From Zoogloeaceae bacterium (lineage in GTDB: Bacteria > Pseudomonadota > Gammaproteobacteria > Burkholderiales > Rhodocyclaceae): a DNA stretch of 5,522 nucleotides. Below the pieces are notes generated by a model. That model saw only the letters and a program-made list of their open reading frames with translations, did not search any database and had not been told where the DNA came from. The translations under genes were made by a program, and so were the position numbers. The stretch is from contig JAIRZG010000118.1 of NCBI GenBank assembly GCA_031267345.1, positions 1 through 5,522 of the forward strand, read 5' to 3'. Positions 1-5,309 of the stretch are shown piece after piece. Position 1 is the stretch's first letter. The number at the start of each line of letters is the position of its first letter.

Positions 1-883
1 GAATCCGGGGCGGCAGCGAGAGCGTCAGCGCCAACAGCGTCGCGCCCAGGAGCAGCCCTTCGCGCGCGCCGGGCGTCATCCAGATCAGAAACTGCGCCGA
101 CGCCGACAACAGCGCCGCCGAAAGACTGCACACCACCGCCGCGACCGCAAAAAACACCGGAACCAGCGCGTAGGCCAACCAACGTCCGCGCAGCAGGGCG
201 GCGACAAACAGTCCCAGCGCCAGCACATTGCTGGTGACGACGGCAGTTTCGGCAAGGTGATAGGTTTGCGGCGCGTAATCCAGCACTGGCAAGCCCCTGC
301 CCAAAGTCTGGCGCAGGTCGCCCACGCCGAAGAGCAGGGTTTCCGGCGAAAGCAGGGTGATGAGCCACAGCCCCAGCAGGGTCAGTCCCAGATCGACATG
401 CGGCAGCGGCGCGACAAGACGCCAACGCCAGAATTTCCACCAGACGCGCAACCGCGTCCCGATCCAGGCCGCAATCAGGCTGCCCAGCAAGGCCCCCAGC
501 GTATTGCAGGCGAAATCGAGATTCGAGGCGATACGACTGGGCAGCCAGGTTTGCAGGCTTTCCATCCCCAGACTCAACGCGCCGGAAAGCAACACCGCGC
601 ACACCACGCCGCTGGCGCGTCCCGGCAAACGCCGCAGGGAAAGCGCCAGCAAAAACCCTAACGGCATGTAAATGATGACGTTGGCGATAAGGTCGAACAC
701 CGTCCAGTAATACGGCCACGCCCAGACCAGAAAGGCAAAGGGGCTTGCGCCGCCATGCCGCCAGCCGGAAAAGGGATACAGGCTGCCATACACCGTCAGC
801 CCCACCCAGGCCAGCGCCAGATAGCGCGGCAGCAAATCCGGCGTATCGTCTGGCAGCGAAGACGGACAAAGAGGCTCAGGCAT
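1..883 (-). CDS. VanZ-family multi-pass membrane protein, C-terminus beyond the window
   Basis: I translated the minus strand from the ATG at 883-881 and found 294 codons open to the left edge, so the C-terminus is missing. The first half is a VanZ-like domain: a hydrophobic helix near residues 21-36 ending in VYGSLYPFSGW, the IANVIIYMPLGF block at 66-77, then MESLQTWLPSRIASNLD at 107-123 with Glu108, Gln111 and Asp123, and NTLGALLGS at 127-135. These polar residues inside membrane segments are the family hallmark. After a basic, Trp-rich linker (about 144-156) at least three more hydrophobic segments follow (about 165-178, 220-232, 238-262), so this is a long VanZ homologue rather than a short one. 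VanZ itself gives low-level teicoplanin resistance, but the role of most proteobacterial homologues is unknown and I do not infer resistance. An in-frame TGA about 40 nt upstream and no other start in between fix the start. No strong SD is visible. It is divergent from the NlpC/P60 gene. Confidence 0.88.
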   Translation of the reverse strand, partial: MPEPLCPSSLPDDTPDLLPRYLALAWVGLTVYGSLYPFSGWRHGGASPFAFLVWAWPYYWTVFDLIANVIIYMPLGFLLALSLRRLPGRASGVVCAVLLSGALSLGMESLQTWLPSRIASNLDFACNTLGALLGSLIAAWIGTRLRVWWKFWRWRLVAPLPHVDLGLTLLGLWLITLLSPETLLFGVGDLRQTLGRGLPVLDYAPQTYHLAETAVVTSNVLALGLFVAALLRGRWLAYALVPVFFAVAAVVCSLSAALLSASAQFLIWMTPGAREGLLLGATLLALTLSLPPRI

Positions 884-1012
884 CGGATATTCGGGATCGG
901 AAAACGGGATGGGTAGTGTAAATCATGCGCGGGACGGGAATAAAACGCGGCTTTTAAAAATCCGGCGGACAAGCGATACTTCGTCCGGCTCAACCAATGG
1001 ACAGACAAAGCG
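884..1012. other. Divergent intergenic region between the VanZ-family and NlpC/P60 genes
   Basis: This 129-bp stretch must hold the promoters of both divergent genes. I see no convincing sigma70 pair. The best candidates are weak: GATACT at 975-980 for the plus strand with no good -35, and TACACT (complement of 915-920) for the minus strand. A short A/T-rich patch, CTTTTAAAAAT at 951-961, is the main local feature. Neither gene has a strong SD next to its start. Confidence 0.4.
966..987 (+). other. Possible hairpin in the NlpC/P60 gene leader
   Basis: CGGAC-AAG pairs with CTT-c-GTCCG around the loop CGATA, giving eight base pairs with one bulged C, 25 nt before the NlpC/P60 start codon. It has no U-tract, so it is not a terminator. 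It could be a leader structure or a protein-binding site, or chance in GC-rich DNA. Confidence 0.3.
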
Positions 1013-1558
1013 ATGCGGCAGACGATTTTCGGAGTAAAAACCAGGGCGTGGCGACTGGGCGGGCTTTTTTTGCTGCTGCTGGCGCTGGTCGGTTGCGGCG
1101 TTGGCGCGCCGCTCCTCCGTGAAAAATCCGCGCCCGCCGCTTCCACCTCGCCCTTTGCGCGCAATCTGGAAGCGACGCCCGCCGGACGTGAGGTGGTGAT
1201 GTACGCGCTGGGGCTGATCGGGACCGGCTATCGCTTCGGCGGCAAGAATCCGTCGGCGGGTCTGGATTGTTCAGGCATGGTCAGCTACATCTACCGTCAG
1301 GCGGCGCAGTATGCCCTGACCGGCAGCGCCGCCGACATGGCAAAGAAAGGACGCGCCGTCCGCCCCGAACAAATCCGCCCCGGCGACCTTCTGTTTTTCA
1401 ATACCCTGAACCGCCCGCGTTCGCACGTGGCGGTCTACATCGGCGACCTGCGCTTTGTCCACGCGCCCTCCAGCAATGGCGCGGTGCGTATCGACAGTAT
1501 GGAAGACCGTTATTACAGCAGCCGCTTTGAAGAAGCGCGCAGCTATTTCGGCGGTTGA
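1013..1558 (+). CDS. NlpC/P60 (C40) family lipoprotein, probable peptidoglycan endopeptidase
   Basis: This 181-residue protein starts with a lipoprotein signal peptide: basic n-region (K9, R11, R14), hydrophobic core 15-26 and lipobox LVGC with Cys28 as the expected lipidation site. Gly29 rather than Asp follows the Cys, which predicts outer-membrane rather than inner-membrane retention. A short low-complexity linker leads to one NlpC/P60 domain from about 56 to 178. The catalytic Cys86 lies in GLDCSGMVSYIY, His138 in SHVAVYIG and the third polar residue, His150, in FVHAPS; the family motif RPGDLLFF is at 122-129. Family members cut peptide stems of peptidoglycan, usually the D-Glu-mDAP bond, in the periplasm. 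No SH3b or LysM targeting domain is present, as in the compact MepS/NlpC type. The catalytic set is complete, so activity is likely, but exact substrate and paralogue identity are not readable from sequence. The SD is poor. Its stop lies 6 nt before the rmuC start, suggesting cotranscription. Confidence 0.93.
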   Translation: MRQTIFGVKTRAWRLGGLFLLLLALVGCGVGAPLLREKSAPAASTSPFARNLEATPAGREVVMYALGLIGTGYRFGGKNPSAGLDCSGMVSYIYRQAAQYALTGSAADMAKKGRAVRPEQIRPGDLLFFNTLNRPRSHVAVYIGDLRFVHAPSSNGAVRIDSMEDRYYSSRFEEARSYFGG

Positions 1559-1564
1559 TTCCAC

Positions 1565-2926
1565 ATGGACGCCCTGACTTTTTTGCTGGTTCTGCAATGC
1601 CTGCTGCTGGTTCTGTGTTTGCGTCGCCGACGGGATGGTTCCGCAACCGCTACGGACGCCGCGCTGAAAATACTGCAACAAACGCTGACCGCCGGGTTTG
1701 AGCGCGTCGAGCGCGAATGGCGCGGCGAAATGGCGGGCAACCGGCGGGAAGCCGCCGAACAGTCGGCGCGCGAGCGGGAAGAACGGGTGCAGGCGCAGAA
1801 TCATCTGTTCCAGAATCTCGGTCAGCATCTGGGACAACTGGTCGGACAACTCGGTCAGGCGCAGGGCGAGCGGCAGGAAGGCTTCGCGCAGGAACTGGCG
1901 CGTGTCTCCAAAAGCCTGGATGCCCGTTTCGAGCAATTGCGCGCCGCCGTGGAAAGTCGTTTGCAAGCCCTGCAAGTCGAAAACGCGGGCAAGCTCGACG
2001 AAATGCGGCGCACGGTGGATGAAAAACTCCACGCCACGCTGGAACAGCGTCTGGGCGAATCCTTCAAGCTGGTGAGCGAGCGGCTGGAACAAGTGCATCG
2101 CGGCCTGGGCGAAATGCAGACGCTCGCCGCCGGCGTCGGCGATCTCCGGCGGGTGCTGACCAATGTCAAGACGCGCGGCGTCTGGGGCGAAATCCAGTTG
2201 GGACGGCTGTTGGGCGAAATGCTGACTGCCGATCAGTACACCGCCAATGTCGCCACCCGTCCGGAAAGCAACGAGCGCGTGGAATTCGCCATTCGTCTGC
2301 CGGGCAAGGGCATGGACGCGGAAAAGAGCGTCGTCTGGCTGCCCATAGACGCCAAGTTTCCGCTGGAAGACTACCAACGTCTGCTGGACGCGCAGGAAAA
2401 GGGCGACACGGCGGCGATGGAAGACGCGGCAAAGGCGCTGGAAAACCGGCTCAAGGCCGAGGCCAGAAGCATCCGCGAAAAATATGTCGCGCCGCCGGCG
2501 ACCACCGATTTCGCCATTCTTTATCTGCCCGTCGAAGGCTTGTACGCCGAGGCGCTGCGCCGTCCGGGCCTGATCGACATGCTGCAACGACAATGGCGCG
2601 TCACGCTGGCCGGGCCGACCACGCTGGCGGCCCTGCTGAACAGTCTGCAAATGGGCTTTCGCACCCTGGCGATCGAGCAGCGTTCATCGGAGGTCTGGGC
2701 GGTGCTGGGCGCGGTAAAAACTGAATTCGGCAAATTCGGCGAGGCGCTGGCGCACACCCGCAAAAAACTGGAAGAAGCCAGCAGCAGCATCGACAAGGCC
2801 GAAGTCCGCACCCGCGCCCTCACCCGCCGCCTGAAAGACGTGGAGGCGCTGCCGGATCAGGGCGCGGAAAACCGCTCCGAAGTCGTCGCCCTTCCCCTGT
2901 TGAGCGAAGATGACGACGACACGTAG
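1565..2926 (+). CDS. rmuC: DNA recombination protein RmuC
   Basis: The 453-residue product is close to the usual RmuC length (about 475 in E. coli). Residues 4-19 form a membrane segment followed by an arginine cluster (20-23), placing the body in the cytoplasm. Residues about 30-190 are charged, Gln/Glu/Arg-rich and heptad-like, fitting the family's long coiled coil. The conserved RmuC domain runs from about 195 to 400: TRGVWGEIQLGRLLGEML (203-220), WLPIDAKFPLEDYQRL (258-273), PPATTDFAILYLPVEGLYAE (310-329) and VTLAGPTTLAALLNSLQMG (346-364). The C-terminus is a short acidic tail (EDDDDT). RmuC proteins are linked to limiting recombination at inverted repeats and are predicted to be nuclease-related; the reaction is not settled. 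The ATG at 1565 is chosen because the membrane segment begins at once. GGCGG inside the preceding gene's last codons is the only SD-like sequence, so translational coupling is plausible. Confidence 0.96.
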   Translation: MDALTFLLVLQCLLLVLCLRRRRDGSATATDAALKILQQTLTAGFERVEREWRGEMAGNRREAAEQSAREREERVQAQNHLFQNLGQHLGQLVGQLGQAQGERQEGFAQELARVSKSLDARFEQLRAAVESRLQALQVENAGKLDEMRRTVDEKLHATLEQRLGESFKLVSERLEQVHRGLGEMQTLAAGVGDLRRVLTNVKTRGVWGEIQLGRLLGEMLTADQYTANVATRPESNERVEFAIRLPGKGMDAEKSVVWLPIDAKFPLEDYQRLLDAQEKGDTAAMEDAAKALENRLKAEARSIREKYVAPPATTDFAILYLPVEGLYAEALRRPGLIDMLQRQWRVTLAGPTTLAALLNSLQMGFRTLAIEQRSSEVWAVLGAVKTEFGKFGEALAHTRKKLEEASSSIDKAEVRTRALTRRLKDVEALPDQGAENRSEVVALPLLSEDDDDT

Positions 2927-2943
2927 GGACGCGCGGGTACGGC

Positions 2944-3026
2944 GGGATCAGGAAACCGTCATTTCAGCGGCATTCACGCGATTGTCCTGCTGCACTGACC
3001 AATCGGATACCTGATCCCTGATCCCC
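2944..3026. repeat. Spaced inverted repeat with a duplicated right arm upstream of ubiU
   Basis: GGGATCAGG (2944-2952) is a perfect 9-bp inverse of CCTGATCCC (3010-3018). The right arm's core is duplicated in tandem, CTGATCC at 3011-3017 and again at 3018-3024, so the left arm can pair with either copy. The pairing is directly visible; a regulatory role is inference. It lies just upstream of the candidate -10 box. Confidence 0.55.
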
Positions 3027-3038
3027 GCGCCGCGCGGC

Positions 3039-3044
3039 TATACT
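3039..3044 (+). promoter_or_regulatory. Candidate -10 box of the ubiUV operon
   Basis: TATACT matches the sigma70 -10 consensus at five of six bases and lies 39 nt before the ubiU ATG, implying a leader of about 30 nt. No recognisable -35 lies 16-18 bp upstream; that position falls in the tandem CTGATCC repeat. A missing -35 fits an activator-dependent promoter but does not prove one. Confidence 0.35.
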
Positions 3045-3075
3045 TGTTGGTCTTCAATGTACGCAACGGGAGTCT

Positions 3076-3079
3076 GGAG
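3076..3079 (+). promoter_or_regulatory. Ribosome binding site deciding the ubiU start
   Basis: GGAG lies 4 nt before the ATG at 3084. The in-frame ATG at 3057 has no SD of this kind, and the nine extra residues it would add have no counterpart at the N-terminus of E. coli UbiU as I recall it. The spacing is slightly short; GGGAG at 3068-3072 is an alternative at 11 nt. Confidence 0.55.
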
Positions 3080-3083
3080 CAGT

Positions 3084-4130
3084 ATGAACACAGGTAAAAT
3101 TCCTGCCCTGATTTGTCCCGCCGGCAGTCTGCCCGCCTTGAAGGCGGCGGTCGATCACGGCGCGGACGCGGTGTACGCCGGGTTTAAAAACGATACCAAC
3201 GCGCGTAATTTCGCCGGACTGAATTTCGACGACAAAACGCTCGCCGCCGGGGTGGACTACGCCCATCGGCACGGACGGGAAATCCTGCTCGCCATCAATA
3301 CCTATCCGCAACCCGAACGCGAAAGCGTCTGGCAAAAGGCGGTGGACGCGGCGGTGGGCTTTGGCGCGGACGCGCTCATCCTTGCCGATGTTGGCCTGAT
3401 GGCCTACGCGCGCGAACGTTATCCCGACCTCAATCTGCATCTTTCCGTGCAGGGTTCGGCGACCAATTACGAAGCCATCAACTTTTGCCGCCGCGCCTTC
3501 GGCATCCGCCGCGCCGTGCTGCCGCGTGTGCTGACGCTGGCGCAGGTGGAAAACCTGATCGCCCATACCACGGTGGAAGTGGAAGTCTTCGGCTTCGGCA
3601 GCCTGTGCGTGATGAATGAAGGCCGTTGCTGGCTGTCTTCCTATGCTACCGGCGAATCGCCCAATATCGTCGGCGCCTGTTCGCCCGCCAAATTCGTGCG
3701 CTGGGAAAAGCGTCCGGCGCGCCGGAACGAATCCCCCGGCGAACATCTGGACGCGCGGCTGAACGGCGTCCTCATCGACACCTTCGCGCCGCAGGAATCG
3801 GCAGGCTATCCGGCGCTGTGCAAGGGGCGCTTCACGGTGCGGGACGAAACCTATTATGCGCTGGAAGAACCCACCAGCCTGAATGTGCTGGCGGTGTTGC
3901 CGCAGATCATCAACATCGGCGTCGCCGCCCTCAAGATTGAAGGTCGCCAGCGCAGTCCGGCCTATGTCGCCCAGGTGACCAAAGTCATGCGCGCGGCGCT
4001 GGACAATGCGATTGACGCGGCGCGGCGCAACGTCGCCTATCAGGTGGACGCCCTCTGGCAAACCGAACTGGCGCGCGTCGCTGAAGGCCAGCAGGTGACG
4101 CTCGGCGCGTATAACCGTCCGTGGCGTTGA
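3084..4130 (+). CDS. ubiU: UbiU, O2-independent ubiquinone biosynthesis protein (peptidase U32 family)
   Basis: The 348-residue protein (E. coli UbiU, formerly YhbU, is about 331) aligns by eye with E. coli UbiU along its whole length. Clear blocks are CPAGSLPALKAA (11-22), NDTNARNFAGLNF (36-48), GADALILAD (94-102), AVLPRVL (144-150), EEPTSLN, KIEGRQRSPAYV and TLGAYNRPWR at the end. UbiU carries a 4Fe-4S cluster and works as a heterodimer with UbiV to hydroxylate the ubiquinone ring without oxygen, in the cytoplasm, with UbiT as lipid-binding partner. The four expected ligands are Cys175, Cys182, Cys199 and Cys246 in SLCVMNEGRC, GACSPAKF and YPALCKGRF. The first two spacings (7 and 17) equal those of E. 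coli 169/176/193/232; the third is 47 instead of 39 because of an extra Arg/Pro-rich stretch near 209-221. Start chosen at 3084 from the GGAG site. An older collagenase or U32 protease label would be misleading. ubiV follows after 43 nt. Confidence 0.95.
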   Translation: MNTGKIPALICPAGSLPALKAAVDHGADAVYAGFKNDTNARNFAGLNFDDKTLAAGVDYAHRHGREILLAINTYPQPERESVWQKAVDAAVGFGADALILADVGLMAYARERYPDLNLHLSVQGSATNYEAINFCRRAFGIRRAVLPRVLTLAQVENLIAHTTVEVEVFGFGSLCVMNEGRCWLSSYATGESPNIVGACSPAKFVRWEKRPARRNESPGEHLDARLNGVLIDTFAPQESAGYPALCKGRFTVRDETYYALEEPTSLNVLAVLPQIINIGVAALKIEGRQRSPAYVAQVTKVMRAALDNAIDAARRNVAYQVDALWQTELARVAEGQQVTLGAYNRPWR

Positions 4131-4161
4131 ACATTCTCCCGCGTCCATCCGTTTTTTGAAA

Positions 4162-4165
4162 AAGG
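4162..4165 (+). promoter_or_regulatory. Ribosome binding site deciding the ubiV start
   Basis: AAGG, inside an A-rich run, lies 8 nt before the ATG at 4174. An in-frame TTG at 4156 would put this SD inside the coding region and add six residues (start-KKAFI) with no family counterpart, so the ATG is preferred. Confidence 0.6.
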
Positions 4166-4173
4166 CTTTCATC

Positions 4174-5091
4174 ATGGCGCAAGCCCGTATTCCCCGAATC
4201 ACCCTCGGCCCTTTGCTCTGGTTCTGGCCGCGCGAAGAGGTCCTGAAGTTTTACGCCGATCTGGCGGCGCATCCGGTCATCGACACCTTCTACCTGGGCG
4301 AGGTGGTCTGTTCCCGCCGCCAGCAGTTGCGCGCCGACGACTGGCTGCAACTGGCGCACGATCTCATCGGGCGCGGCAAAAAAGTGGTGCTGGCGGCGCA
4401 GGCGTTGCTGGAATCCGAAAGCGACCTGCGCGCCCTGCGCCGCCTGACGGAAGAAGATCGCCTGACGCTGGAAGTTAACGATCTGGGCGCGGTCGGCATC
4501 GCCACGGAACGGGGACTGCCCTTTGTCTGCGGCGCGCATCTGAATATCTACAACGCCGCCACCCTGCGCTGGTACGCGCGCGCGGGCGGCATCGCCTTCG
4601 TGCCGCCGCTGGAAGCCTCACGCGCGATGATAGAAGCCCTGTATCGCAGCCGTCCGGCGGGCATGACGACCGAACTGTTCGTTTTCGGCAAGCTGCCGCT
4701 GGCCTTTTCCGCCCGCTGCTTTACCGCCCGTCATTACGAATTGAACAAGGATAACTGCCAGTTCCGCTGCCTGGAACATCCGCAGGGCCTGCTGGTCAAA
4801 ACGCAGGAAGGCCAATCCTTTCTCAACATCAACGGCATTCAGACCATGTCGGCGCAAACCTGCAACCTGCTGGCGCAAATGCCCGACATCCTGCGGATGG
4901 GTATCGAGGCCATCCGCATCTCGCCGCAACGCGAACACATGGACGCCATCCTCACCGCCTTCGCCGCCGCCTGTCGCGGTCAGGATATCGAACCCGACAC
5001 GCTGCGCTGCGCCGCCGACGAAGCCGGATTCTGCAACGGCTACTGGTTCGGCAAACCCGGCATGGAACAACGCGCGCCGGAAACGCCATGA
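4174..5091 (+). CDS. ubiV: UbiV, O2-independent ubiquinone biosynthesis protein (peptidase U32 family)
   Basis: From the ATG at 4174 the product is 305 residues (E. coli UbiV, formerly YhbV, is a little under 300). It opens with LGPLLWFWPREEVLKFY (11-27), matching the E. coli start LGPVLWYWP. Other family blocks are FYLGEVVCSRR (39-49), GKKVVLAAQAL (68-78), AHLNIYNAATL (121-131), LPLAFSARCFTARH (174-187) and NGIQTMSAQTCNL (220-232). The four expected 4Fe-4S ligands are present: Cys46, Cys182, Cys195 and Cys199, the last three with the same 13 and 4 spacing as E. coli 180/193/197. UbiV pairs with UbiU to hydroxylate ubiquinone precursors in anaerobiosis. The 43-nt gap to ubiU has no terminator, so one transcript is likely. 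Its stop overlaps the ATG of a possible 40-codon ORF. The third gene of the system, ubiT, is neither directly before ubiU nor directly after ubiV. Confidence 0.95.
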   Translation: MAQARIPRITLGPLLWFWPREEVLKFYADLAAHPVIDTFYLGEVVCSRRQQLRADDWLQLAHDLIGRGKKVVLAAQALLESESDLRALRRLTEEDRLTLEVNDLGAVGIATERGLPFVCGAHLNIYNAATLRWYARAGGIAFVPPLEASRAMIEALYRSRPAGMTTELFVFGKLPLAFSARCFTARHYELNKDNCQFRCLEHPQGLLVKTQEGQSFLNINGIQTMSAQTCNLLAQMPDILRMGIEAIRISPQREHMDAILTAFAAACRGQDIEPDTLRCAADEAGFCNGYWFGKPGMEQRAPETP

Positions 5092-5210
5092 GCGCCTTTT
5101 CCTTATCGCCGACCGCTTTTATCGGCGTGAGCCATCGCGTCAGGACGGAGAATCTGGCGCATTTTCCGGTGCAAAAATCAGGTGCGCAAATCCGCATTTT
5201 TGCGCTATGA
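5088..5210 (+). CDS. Possible small ORF overlapping the ubiV stop (ATGA), unknown function
   Basis: The ubiV stop shares ATGA with the start of a 40-codon ORF, the classic layout for translational coupling. The product begins MSAFSLSPTAFIGVSHRV and ends QIRIFAL. It has one mildly hydrophobic patch near residues 4-14, no cysteines and no motif that I recognise; it does not look like UbiT. No separate SD is needed if coupled, and none is clear. Two readings compete: a real small protein, or the remaining 5' end of a longer third gene in the ubiUV operon cut by arrival of the AT-rich toxin-antitoxin segment. A chance ORF is a serious third option at this length. The stop falls at the edge of the compositional change. 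Confidence 0.3.
   Translation: MSAFSLSPTAFIGVSHRVRTENLAHFPVQKSGAQIRIFAL
5107..5127. other. GC-rich inverted repeat just after ubiV
   Basis: CGCCGA (5107-5112) and TCGGCG (5122-5127) form a 6-bp perfect stem with a 9-nt loop. No U-tract follows on either strand, so I do not call it an intrinsic terminator. It lies inside the possible small ORF. Confidence 0.35.
5184..5205. other. Hairpin at the boundary between the ubiUV side and the antitoxin module
   Basis: GCGCAAA (5184-5190) and TTTGCGC (5199-5205) form a 7-bp perfect stem with an 8-nt loop. An alternative, wider pairing is GCAAAAAT (5171-5178) with ATTTTTGC (5196-5203), loop 17 nt. The two pairings share the right arm and exclude each other. 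No U-run follows, so it is at best a weak or non-canonical terminator for ubiUV. Confidence 0.4.
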
Positions 5211-5219
5211 TGTGCACAT
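5210..5219. repeat. Perfect 10-bp palindrome ATGTGCACAT
   Basis: ATGTGCACAT is its own reverse complement and sits at the start of the AT-rich stretch before the antitoxin promoter. It could be a regulator site; its purpose is unknown. Confidence 0.4.
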
Positions 5220-5249
5220 ACACCATATACTGATGTAAATCATAGGAGC

Positions 5250-5278
5250 TTGTAATGAATTCGTTTTGTGGCTACAAT
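5250..5278 (+). promoter_or_regulatory. Sigma70-type promoter of the antitoxin gene
   Basis: TTGTAA (5250-5255, four of six to the -35 consensus) and TACAAT (5273-5278, five of six to the -10) are separated by an optimal 17 bp. The predicted transcript start near 5285 gives a leader of about 25 nt with a good SD. This is the best promoter in the window. Confidence 0.65.
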
Positions 5279-5287
5279 GTAGCTATA
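5267..5287. promoter_or_regulatory. Paired operator-like palindromes over the -10 box
   Basis: TGTGGCTACA (5267-5276) and TGTAGCTATA (5278-5287) are two imperfect palindromes fitting TGTRGCTAYA, 11 bp apart centre to centre, about one helical turn, so both face the same side of the DNA. The perfect inverted repeat GCTAC-aat-GTAGC (5271-5283) spans both. They cover the -10 box and the start point. RelB/DinJ antitoxins bind such sites through a ribbon-helix-helix N-terminus and repress their own operon, so autoregulation is the likely use. Confidence 0.5.
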
Positions 5288-5298
5288 TACAAGCTAAT

Positions 5299-5302
5299 GG
5301 AG
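5299..5302 (+). promoter_or_regulatory. Ribosome binding site of the antitoxin gene
   Basis: GGAG lies 7 nt before the ATG at 5310 and sets the start of the antitoxin. Confidence 0.7.
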
Positions 5303-5309
5303 AAACCAC

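Larger units (their letters stand above)
2927..3083. other. Intergenic region between rmuC and ubiU
   Basis: This 157-bp stretch holds the probable ubiU promoter, a spaced inverted repeat and a tandem heptamer, described separately. I find no hairpin with a U-tract behind rmuC, so rmuC transcription may read on or end by a Rho-dependent route. I find no convincing FNR box (TTGAT-N4-ATCAA), although one would fit the anaerobic role of the downstream genes. Confidence 0.6.
5247..5295. repeat. Outer inverted repeat framing the antitoxin promoter
   Basis: AGCTTGTA (5247-5254) and TACAAGCT (5288-5295) are perfect 8-bp inverse copies separated by 33 bp. They enclose the whole -35/-10 promoter and the inner operator-like palindromes. 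The pairing is directly visible; a role in repressor binding is inference from how toxin-antitoxin promoters are usually built. Confidence 0.55.

Noticed and set aside
257..671. Two overlapping plus-strand frames inside the VanZ-family gene
   Set aside because: Their products are low-complexity Gln/Arg/Pro-rich shadows; the minus strand encodes the VanZ motifs across the same bases.
1271..2650. Long minus-strand reading frame (459 codons) opposite the NlpC/P60 gene and rmuC
   Set aside because: Antisense frames stay open by codon bias in high-GC DNA. The product has no recognisable domain, while both plus-strand proteins have complete family motifs.
2927..3050. FNR box upstream of ubiU
   Set aside because: I looked for TTGAT-N4-ATCAA and found only unrelated GGAT/ATCC and CTGATC elements with wrong spacing and bases.
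3057..3083. Upstream ATG start for ubiU adding nine residues
   Set aside because: It has no proper SD and the added residues have no family counterpart; the ATG at 3084 has GGAG and fits the known N-terminus.
4156..4173. TTG start for ubiV adding six residues
   Set aside because: It would place the AAGG site inside the gene, and homology begins only after the ATG at 4174.
3054..4202. Long minus-strand reading frame (382 codons) opposite ubiU
   Set aside because: It is the mirror of a clear UbiU gene, is rich in His/Arg/Gln typical of antisense translation, and has no recognisable motif.
5107..5127. Intrinsic terminator after ubiV
   Set aside because: The stem is only 6 bp and no U-tract follows on either strand.
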